Assembly: GCA_018398765.1 (NCBI GenBank)
Contig: JAHBMJ010004062.1
Span: 96,717-160,716, forward strand
Reading direction: 5' to 3'
DNA: 64,000 nt
DNA from: Chromera velia
Lineage: Eukaryota; Sar; Chromeraceae
In this document: positions 46,601 through 57,206 of the stretch, one piece after another
How the letters are laid out: each line of letters opens with the position of its first letter
Numbering within the stretch: the stretch's first letter is position 1
Notes under the pieces: model-generated
The model's input: the letters and a program-made list of their open reading frames with translations, nothing else
Database searches by the model: none
Told to the model about the DNA's origin: nothing
Position numbers and translations under genes: made by a program

Positions 46601-49600
46601 TCGACCCGAGAGAAATGAGGAGCGTCTGGACCCCCCACCACCGTGTCATTTTCTGCCAGATCCCACAAGTGCAGGTTTCCTATCAGACCGCTGAACAATC
46701 TCTGTCCAGAATCTTTCGGGGCCAGTTCCACCACAATGTCAACTGGACTAGCTGGATTCACGGGATCTACCATGGGCTTCAGCGGACAGACGTTGCTTGG
46801 CGCTTCCACGTATTCGCCGTCCAGCGCCACTCCACATTTTGCCTCGCTGGTCTTGTTGACGTTGTCGGCCGTCGGAATACTGACGCAGAAGTGAAATATC
46901 ATGCCGACGTGCACAGGCTCAATCACTACTTTTGTCGTGTCATTGCCATCTGCAGGCAGACAGACAGACAGACACGGAGTTGGTTAAAAAGACACGAAGT
47001 TTCGTTGGTGTTTTTTGAGTGAGACAGGCAGGCAGGTAGGGAGAAGTACCGACGGAGAGGCATCTACTCAGTGCACGGGCCCCCTGACAAACTGGTCCCT
47101 CACTCATGCCCTTTCTTCTTGGGTCCTTCTCTCTTTCCGTCTCCCCCTTTTTCACTCCTACCCCCATTCCCTCCCTTCCTCACTCCCTCCCGCTCTGCGT
47201 CTCTCACTCGCTTACTTTCACTCCCACTCGCTGATCTGGCCACTCACTTACACGTTCTTTCTCTCACTCACTAGTTTGTCGACTCACTCTCAATTTCGCC
47301 CTCTGCAAATTCCGTCTCCTATTGCGATTCAATGCCTCCTCTTCTTTTGCTCTTCTTCTTCTGTTCAGTCTCGCGAGCTCGAGAGAAAAGACCGGCATAA
47401 GAGGAGACATCCAGAAAAGAGAGAAAGCTACTGACTGACCGAACCACGCGGTGATCGATGCCCCCTTGTCGACGTCAGTGGGGGATTTCGTGATGTCTGC
47501 CTCCAGAAGGGGTCGGGTCGCCTTCGTGTGTGTAATCTTTAGCAGAGGCCAACGGGTTCCGTCAAGGAGATCATTGTCTGTGTCAAGCCTCGCGTGCAGG
47601 CAGGCTAACATACCCCCGAGCAGATCGTCTCCATTCCTAGGGAAACTCATGGTCAAATCCAGCTGGCTGCTTGGCTCGGCCAGGTCGATGACATCGAGGA
47701 GAAAGTCTGCAGAGACAGACGACCATAGAAGAAAAGAGGGGTGCCAGGAGGATCCGAGAGAAAACGAAATGTCATCAGTAAAAAGCATGCGTACATGAAA
47801 AGCAAAAAGAAGCGGAGTGGAAGACACTTTTGCGCACTCAAGGCGGAAATGCGGAATGCTGCACAGAGCAAAAACAGAAACAACAAAAGTCCGGACTGAA
47901 GCGATTGTCTGACCTTCTCTCGTCATGCTCATTGCCTTTTGGGGGAACTGGTTCAGAGGAATTCCCTGAGCGTATCTTTCTGGGACTGTCTCAAAGAGCC
48001 GGGCACTTGTGAATGCATCATCTGTTAAAAACAGAGATGACGCTCTGAGGCCGTCAGTTGTCCAGACAAGGGCGCTGTCGGGGTCTATGGGTCTGTTGGC
48101 AAGGTTCATGTTCCCCAGATGCCCAATGTATTTCTGATCCATCGTCCCGTTTCCTCGAGTAGGCAGCGGGTCAGGAACAAAGCCGGCGGCCGGACCGACG
48201 TAGTCTGACGACGTAGGGATTGTTGAAAGTCGGCGTCTCCGTCTGGCCGTCTCACGTGCTTCACAGACGTGAGAGTCCCCGGCACAGTCTCCTGAAATTC
48301 CCTCCTGCGTGAGTCGTCGTCGGGCGGGTCCTGTGGGGACATCGGCCTCCTCGAGGGCACTGTTGCGTGTACCGTCGGACTGCTGAAGGCCGTCCGGAAC
48401 ATGAGTGGGCTCTTCCTGGTCCTCGTGAGAGCTCACTTTAGGGAGAGGAATGGTGGACTGCACCTTTGGGACAGGAATGTTGTTGGTGTCTGGAGGATCA
48501 AAAAGTGATGCATCTTCACCGTCCAATCGCCTTGCCAGTTTCAAGCCAGGGTCAGGCGAAAGAAGAAGAGGGGCTGCGGGGCTATTGGAAGGACTGACAG
48601 CAGCTGCAAGAAGGATAACGGAAAGAGAGAAAAAGTCCACGGCTTAAAGGAGGCATGTGCCATCGAAGATTATTCTTCAAATTGGACATGCGTGAGGGCA
48701 CAAGATTGACTTACATTCCAGATCCATTTCATCTTGCCAATGATGATGTTCATACAGACTCAGAACAGAGATGCAAAACTCAGCCCATCTCTTCAGTGTC
48801 GTGTGAACATCACACCCCAATGAACTGGCAGCCCTGGCAACAAAGTATGTACATTTGCGCACACACACTGATCCACTCCCTCCCTCCTTCCCTCACTCAC
48901 TCACTCTCACACTTCCTTTTCTGGATGTGAATTGGCAGAGCGAGCTCTTACTGAAAAATATATTGTATCGCAGAAAGAGAAACAGGGAGATGGGTACAGC
49001 AGAAACTCTTCAGAGGAACATATTCACCACTACTAGTAGTGGCAGAGGCCTGTATGCCATGGCCTGCCCAAAAGAGAAAAGGGGCAAACGCAAAATAAGG
49101 GCCATGAAAGAACCACGACGGCTCCCCGCAGTAGCGTACATTCCAGTCCAACAGCCGCAGAAGGTCGGCTGGCCCCGGATCTTGATCTTTGTCATTTGTT
49201 TTCTTCCCCTCTCTCTTTCATTCATTTCGACTAGGTAGGCAAGGCACAGGGGACGCAGACGTGTGAAGAAATCTGTTCACACTTGATTCGCGCAGTGACA
49301 GCCAGCTACGTGGAACAGCTCCACAGACCAGATTTCCAGAAATTCAGCCCCTGTTTGATTGTTGCATCAGTGAATCTTTTTTTGAGTCTTTCGAGTCCCC
49401 TTCCCATCGCGTCTGAAGGATAATCGGATACTGATGCTTCTCTATAGAAAACAAAACTCGGCAATGTGTACCTCGAAATATGCCGGGAGGAGCATCGTCG
49501 TATCCCTTCCTCCCTCCCTCCCCGCCTTCCGTCCTTTCTTTCTTTCTTCCTTCCTTCCTTCCTTTCTTTCCTTTCTTTCTTTCCTTTCTTTCTTCCTTCC

Positions 49601-49615
49601 TTCCTTCCTTCCTTC

Positions 49616-49646
<31 letters not shown>

Positions 49647-52615
49647 TTTTCCTTCCTTTCGTCGTTTCTTCCTTCCTTCCCTTTGCGGCGCACATTCACG
49701 CACAGTCCAGAAACGGAATCGTACCGTTCTCATGGACTCAGGGAAAATACACAGGAACAACACTTTTCACCAATTTTACTGAAAACAACCAGAGAACTTG
49801 TTGAAATATTGTTCGGAGAGTCATCTTTATTGAGTGTCGAAAATCGCGCCACTCAAAAGGCACACACGCCGAAGGTCGACCATGCATGCACCGTCACAGA
49901 GAAGAGGGGCAAACACATAAATTGTTTGGCACAGCACCAACCTGTTGTGCATGTGGATCCCGTCCAGCCTGAGGCACAGGTACACGTGTAGCCCGTCTGA
50001 GGTGCAGCGCGGTCATTGCATGTTCCTCCGTTCTGGCAGGGGTTAGTACCGGCGCAGCCGTCGATGTCTGCAAGCAAGCAAGCCATCAGTTTTCCGATTT
50101 AAAAATTGTCAGTCGAGCTGACGTTTGATGACCCGATTCGGACATTATTCTCTTCTTTCTACTTGTTCTCGTCTTAGCATCATCTGGCCCGTCTGCAATC
50201 GTGCCGTTGTCTTTTGCACTTATTCTTTTTGTGAAGTGACCTTAACACCAGTAGGAGGCAAAACACTGAGCACTTTCTGCTTCAATGCGCGTTGTGTGGA
50301 CACAAGCTACTAAGCCTCGTTTCCTGTAGGATCATGAGCAGCATCTGGGAAGGTCACCAAACCAAGAAAACAAGGGCGTTCTGCATCTTTCGTAATATTC
50401 GAGAACAAGAGAGGCGTTGTCAGTCCAGCGAAAACAAAATACGACAAGAAAAAGCAGCCTCTGCGTTGAGAGGAAGACTCGCTTTACGACAGAATGAGTT
50501 ATTTATTTCCACGTTCAGGACCCAAATTACGTATGACAGGTCCTCTTCATGCTGCTCCCCCCCTTTCTTCCTCCGCTCCTTCATTTCTTTCTTTCCTTCC
50601 TTCCTTCCTTCTTTCTTTCGTTTCCACCTTCCCCCCCCCTCCTTGAAGACTAGGTAGGCAAGGCACAGGGGACACAGACGTGTGGAGAAATATGGTCACA
50701 CTTGATTCGCGCAGAGACAGCCAGCTACGTGGAACAGTCTTCCAGAGATCCAAACCCTGTTTGATTCTTGCATCAGTGAATCTTTTTTTAGGTCTTTCGA
50801 GTCCCCTTCCCATCGCGTCTGAAGGGTAATCGGATACTGATGCTTCTACATACACAGGAACAACACTTTGCTGAAATTGTACGAAAAATAGGAGTCATCT
50901 CGATTGGGTATCAAGAATCGCCCTCCCCCACAAGAATGGAATGGGGAAAACGGTAAGTCCAGTAGAAGGTCGACTATGCATGCACCACCAGCGCATAGAA
51001 GAGGTGTCTAGACACAATCAAATGGTTAGGCAGAGCGTTGACCTGTCTCGCATGTGGATCCCGTCCACCCCGTGGCTGTAGCGCAGTTACAACTGTAGCT
51101 TAAGAGATGGTCTGTGCAGGTTCCCCCGTTCTTGCAGGGGGCTGAGGCGCAATGGTTGATGTCTGCAGTCAGGCAGGCAGGGATGCATGCAGTGTTTCGA
51201 GTTCGCGAGTGATGGCTTGCTTCGGACATTCATTCCATTCTCTTCTCTCCTGTGCTTGTTACCTTTACACCATCTGGCCCATGCGCAATCTTGACGTTTT
51301 CTTTTGCACTTCATCTCTCTGTGAGTTCACCGTTGCACTATGCGTGGAGCCAAGTCAACGATATTTTCTTCTGCTTAAATTTGCGTTGTGTAGACAGAAG
51401 CCACCAGGCCGATTTTCTCATCTGGAGCGGCAAGCGAGTAGGTTGCTGTACAAAGAACACGTGTGCGAAAAAATCCAATTTTCAGTCCAGCAAAAACACC
51501 GCAGAAAAAAAAAAACGTTTCTGTTGAGAGAACGACTCAAGAACAACACAGGAAAACGCAGAAAACAAAAAAGTGAAAAGATACTGGAAGAAGAAAAACA
51601 CCCGGCCCACCAGCACAGGTCGGTTCGTCGGCGCTGTATTTTCCGTTAGTCCCACAAACAATCGGGTTGGTCCCCGAAATTTGGTATCCACTGTCACATG
51701 CGAATATGACCTGATCCGGATATTTTCCAGCATTGGTCTGCCCTGAAATGACGCCGTTTGTCGGGGCACTCGCTGCACCGCCGGATGGTGTCGTGCAAGT
51801 CGTGGCTGCAGGAAAGAAGGCATTCAAGTGGGAATCTGGATGAAGGAAGGGAGAGGGAGGCTCAGCCAAGACAGATGCATGGCCCTCTTTGGAGTAGTTG
51901 TGGAGACTGAAAACAACAAGTCAGGCAGAGACGGGAGGACCCACTCCATGCAGTCGTGCAGCACAATTTCTGTGTGGAACCAATGAATGCCCTCCAGCAG
52001 CAAGTCGTGTTGCTCATGCATACACTGATCGGTCGGAGGTCTCTCTCGACACGGGCGACCTTGCTGTAGATTCTGTGTTGATGTACTGACCGGTACAAGT
52101 TGGAGTCGATGCGAGACCAGACCAGGCCCCGGTGGCTAGGCACGAGCGCGATGCAGTGCCGCTGAAATCGTAACCCGCATCGCAGGAGTAAGTTGCGGTG
52201 CCAGTAGAAGTGACAGCGTACCGCCTCGAGTTTGTGTAGGAGACGTCAAGGGGCGCAGTGTGAGAGATGGCAGGACATCGGACTCCTGCAGAAGGCAGGC
52301 ATGGGAGGATAATTTAAAAGAGCTATAGTTAGATATGAAGGAAGCAGTTTTGCGGTTGCAATAATCCATACTCAAAAAATTGTACACGAAACCCTGCGTT
52401 CTTGTACGCCATGTGCAAACAAGAGAAACTTTTTCTGTCTTGCAGACCGAGAGGCAGACGAATTTTTGACAGAAAGCCAACAATACCCCAAAATCAATCG
52501 ATCACCTGGATGCTTGAGAGGACTTCCGAGTCGGGGAGAGTTAGGGAGCTTAAAAAAAGACAGACAGACACAGAAGAAGAAACGCGTGTTGGCGAGCCCC
52601 CCCCCCACCCCCCCC

Positions 52616-52657
<42 letters not shown>

Positions 52658-55600
52658 GGGAACAGCAGATACATATAGACGTAGACATAGACAGACAGAT
52701 GCACACATCACAGACAGAAGAGAAGTTGACCGAAAAGGACCGACCGAGGCAAGAAGGCTCATCGTCGTCGTATATTCCGGTGGTTTGACAGGTGATAGGG
52801 TTAGTCCCAGAGATGTAATATCCCGTGATGCATGAAAGTGTTGCCACATCCGGAAATTTGCCCGCGTGTGTCTGCGATACGATGTTCCCGTTGCTGGGTG
52901 CGCTCACCGCAGCATTCCCTGTTGGTGTCTTGCAAGTCTTGGCTGCAGGCAAGGAAGCGTGCCGTAGAGGGGCATGCAGATGCCAGCAAGATAAGCAATG
53001 CAGCGAAGGAGAGAGAAAAGAGGACCAGGTAGTACAGCTGCTCTCCTGGTCGACACGAAACGACAAAAGAACAGCAAGTTGCATCAACTCTTCAAGACGA
53101 TGGCCGGACGCGAATGAAAATTGTACAGGAATTTGACCCGGAGAACCTCCGAATGCGCACACTGACCACTGCATGTCGGCGGTGTGTGTGTTGTGAAGGT
53201 TCCATCCGTTTGACATGTCGGCGTTGGGTTCGCAGATCGATCATAGCCTCCATTGCAGAAGTATTGTGCAGAGGTTCCAGGAGAGCCGGAGGTGCCACTG
53301 AACCGGATGGGAGTCGATGAGGGAGTGTAGGTGATGTACCCGTTCGTGGGAGCAGTAAGGGCGGTGCATTCAACTCCTGCACGCACAGGGCAAGAGGACA
53401 GGAGAGAAGACAGGGGCGAAACGACGCGGGCATTGTCTTAGAGATTGTTGAGCTCAAAAGGGTGGACACACGAATGACAAGAGAAAAAGAGAAACGACTT
53501 TTCTGAGAATGTGTTGGCCGTAATGATGATTTCATCTCTTCCATTTGATCTAACAAGAGTTCATTCCACTCATTTCCAACTTCTGAGCTACAGATCGCCG
53601 TCGCTGGAGAAGCCGGGGAGGGAAAATCAAAACAGACACCGATGCAGATCTGTGCAGAGACAGACATACACAGGTCGGTCGTTGTGAGTATCATCCTTTC
53701 TTGAATCTCAGGAATGCCCTCTCTCTCCATTTCTGTCACCCGACACACCTCGGCAGCTCGTTCCTGTGGCTTGCCCTCCCGGCACGTCTTCGTATCCCGA
53801 CAGGCATGCGCATGTGAAACTTGCTTGGTTGTTGGTGCAGGCAGCGTTTGTGTGGCAGTCGTGCATTTTGGCGCCCATGTCCAGGTCTGTGCACTCGTTG
53901 ATGTCTGCAAGGAAAGAAGGAAGGAAGGAAGGAAGGAAGGAAGAAAGGAAGGAAGGAAGGAAGGAAGAAAGGAAGGAAGAAAGGAAGGAAGCAAGGAAGG
54001 AAGGAAGAAAGGAAGAAAGGAAGAAAGGAAGGAAGAAAGGAAGGAAGAAAGGAAGGAAGAAAGGAAGGAAGGAAGAAAGGAAGAAAGGAAGGAAGGAAGG
54101 AAGAAAGAAAGGAAGGAAGAAAGGAAGAAAGAAAGGAAGCAAGGAAGGAAGAAAGGAAGGAAGAAAGAAAGGAAGAAAGAAAGAAAGGAAGGAAGGAAGA
54201 AAGGAGAAAACCCCAATCGGTCGGTCCGTGCACAAATGCTTGACACAATCGCACACGCAGCGCGAAGGCAGAAAACAGAGAAAGAGGGGAAGGAGTAGAG
54301 ACAGAGCCCATGTTTGTAAAGAGGTCAGACAACTCAAGCAGGCAACCTTCAAGCACATGCAACGACAAGCGTAAAGACTGGCCCAGACGCGGAAGAAGAT
54401 TTGATTGGAGCGAATGTTGGCGCCCAAAACACCACAAGTCGTCTGTCTCTCTTTCTGTCTGCCTCTCTGCTCCACATCTGATGCGCACCTGCTTGTGCAT
54501 TTGTGCGTCTGTTTGTCTACCTGTCTGTGTCTCTTTCTGTCTGCTTATTTTCAGTTTTCTCTCCTATGTCCTGCGACAGACCGCGTTTGCCGCCAAAGTG
54601 TATTCTTTTAGTCTATTGCTTTGTCTTGCGACTTTCAATCCTCCCCCCAACATACCTTCGCACGTCGGGTCATTTCCTTGCGTGGGCCAGATTCCGTTTG
54701 TGCCACACTGGACCGTGTGAGTGCCTCCCGCAGCATCTGGAAACGAGAGCGTGTATCCGGCGGTGAGGACGTACCCTGTGTTGCAGCTGTATCGGGCCCA
54801 TTCGGGATAGCGCAGCGGTCTAGCAGCACCTGACTGAAAAGTCAGCTGTCCCTTTGCGTGGGCCACAATCGCTGTGTCGGAACACACAACTCCTGCACAG
54901 TATTGATTGCATTTATTTTTATACAGAATTTTTTTATTTTCAGGAAAATAAATGCAAACAATTAATTGCGACAGGAGGATTCGATGTGTCGGAATACATG
55001 ACGCCTACATGGTCGATGCATGAGGAATGGGGGTGTGTTTGAGAGTTTTCACAGCCGTGAATGACGTTGTTGCCTCGGTTACGAAGGGTGTTCTTCAGAA
55101 ACATCCGAAACTGGAAGGGTGCTCAATGCTGTGCACTGAGGTTTCGGATGTCTTGATGTAGGTGTCTCTCTCCGAGAAAACCACCGATGAAGAAAGAAAT
55201 GCGACCGGAGTAAGAATGATGTTGTCCACTTTTTGAGAACGAAAGGCAATTTAAATGAGAAAGTCAAAGAGCACTTCGGGCTTGATTCCAAAAACAACAA
55301 TAAATCGGAGGGGTCTCTCTCTCTCTCTCTCTCTCTCTCTGTTCATTCCCTCCCGCCCACCTTGGCAGTCTGTGCTCTCCAGTCCTGGCTTGGTTTCATA
55401 TCCGGCGTTGCACTGGCACTCGAAACTCATGTGCGTGTTCGTACAGGTCGTCTGGAACCCGTTACAAGTGTGGTTGGACGGCCCCACTGCACACTCATCC
55501 CAATCTGCAAAGAGGTAGATTGAGAGCAGGGCGGGAGAAACTTCATTCATGAAGTTATTCATTCCATTGATCATTTTATCGATCTCATGGCTCATTCATT

Positions 55601-57163
55601 CATTCATTCATTCATTCGTTGATTCATTCATCCAAGTTTTCTAACCATGCGTTTTGTTTTCAAACATGGGAGGGTCTCATGCAGAACACGTGACTGAATG
55701 ATGCACTTGAACTTGATCGTATTTCTATCAAAGATCAGCTGACCGAGGGAAACGCAATCCGTGCCCGCCTCCCCAGGAGGACTCTGGTCGACGTATCCCG
55801 TGCCGCATTGGCAGGTGAAGGACCCTTGGTTGTTCGTGCAAATCCCATTTAACCCCCCTGGAATTGAAGCTTCACCCAGGTCGCAGTTGTGCCCGGAGTT
55901 GCATTCGTTTTTGTCTGCAAACAAATCACACGAATTCAGCTCGATCGCTTTTGTGGCTCTACAAATCGTGTTTAATCCCACTTCTTTGTTGGAAAAACCG
56001 CGACGAAACTCATTCGAGGAAAAGAAACAACGGTCCAAAAAACCAATTCTTGTTGCTCGAATGAAAGGAATTCATGCAATCAGTAGAATGGAGAGACCGG
56101 ATCCTGCCTGTGCCTTCCGAGCCCAGAGAACGAAGAAGTGTCCTTCGGACAGTAGATTATGGTCTTTTGCATACAGCACAACGACGTACCTTGACAGTTT
56201 CCAACGCTGCCGATGCCCTCGTACCCCCTCTCGCAGTTGCAGAGGAAAGAGCCGTTGGTGTTGGCGCACTCGGCTCTGACATCACAGTCGGAGAACCATG
56301 AGAACCCCTGTGTGTTGGCAGGCCACGTCGAATTGTCGCATTCGTTGATCTCTGCAAGCAGTGGAGTGCAAACGCACTAGCTAGACAAATGACTCAGGCA
56401 CATGCACACAGAGACAATTAAGGGAAACAACAGACAAGTTAGAAGGAAAAGATTCCACCACAGGACAGACAGCGTTGTCATCAAACGACGGTTTACTCTC
56501 TCCCCTTCCACTTTATTCCTCCTGTGCAAGTCCTCCGAGGAAACAAGTTGAGCATCAGTTTGACTGTCAGGTTGTTTAACTATTGATTCACTGACCCCAG
56601 CAAAGAGTTCCCTCCGCAGGATTGGCCCCTCCTGTCCTGTGGATTTCATCCAGGAACCCCAGAGGGCACTGGCAGGTGAAACTGCCGTTCGTGTTCGTGC
56701 AGACCGCCCAGGGGTCGCAGTCATGGACGTTCGATGGCGTGCTGCCCAGACATTCATTCACCTCTGCACGCACGCAGGACAATTCATTCATTGCACTTTC
56801 TTTCAGCATCATGCGACAAGGCTCGAGTGGCTCTCGAAGCAAATGAACTTTCAGTGCTTGACTTTGCCAAAAACTGAACCTCGAAGCAGGCTTCCTGTGT
56901 TTCCTGTGTATGCCTCTAGGACGAGAGTCACTCTGATGGATGTGCTCTTCTGACAAAAACAGATCTGGAAAGAAAGCAGCTTGACTGACCGTAGCAGTTG
57001 GTCCCGTTAACCGGCGCCCCTGGATTTGGATACCAAGGGTGGTATCCTAGATGGCACTCGCAGGTGAAGGATCCGTCATTGTTGTGACAATGCGCGTGGT
57101 TCGGGTCGCAATCGTCTAGGCCCTCCTGGCATTCGTTGATGTCTGAGAACACACACACACACA

Positions 57164-57206
<43 letters not shown>

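Noticed and set aside
49306-49991. Lys/Glu/Gly-rich and Phe/Pro/Ser-rich ORFs on both strands
   Set aside because: They are simple-sequence translations of the TTCC/TTTC tract inside a duplicated intron.
53708-54500. Long ORFs rich in Phe/Leu/Ser or Lys/Glu/Arg in several frames
   Set aside because: They are translations of the polypurine/polypyrimidine tract and lie in an intron. The real exon there is the EGF at 53904-53749.
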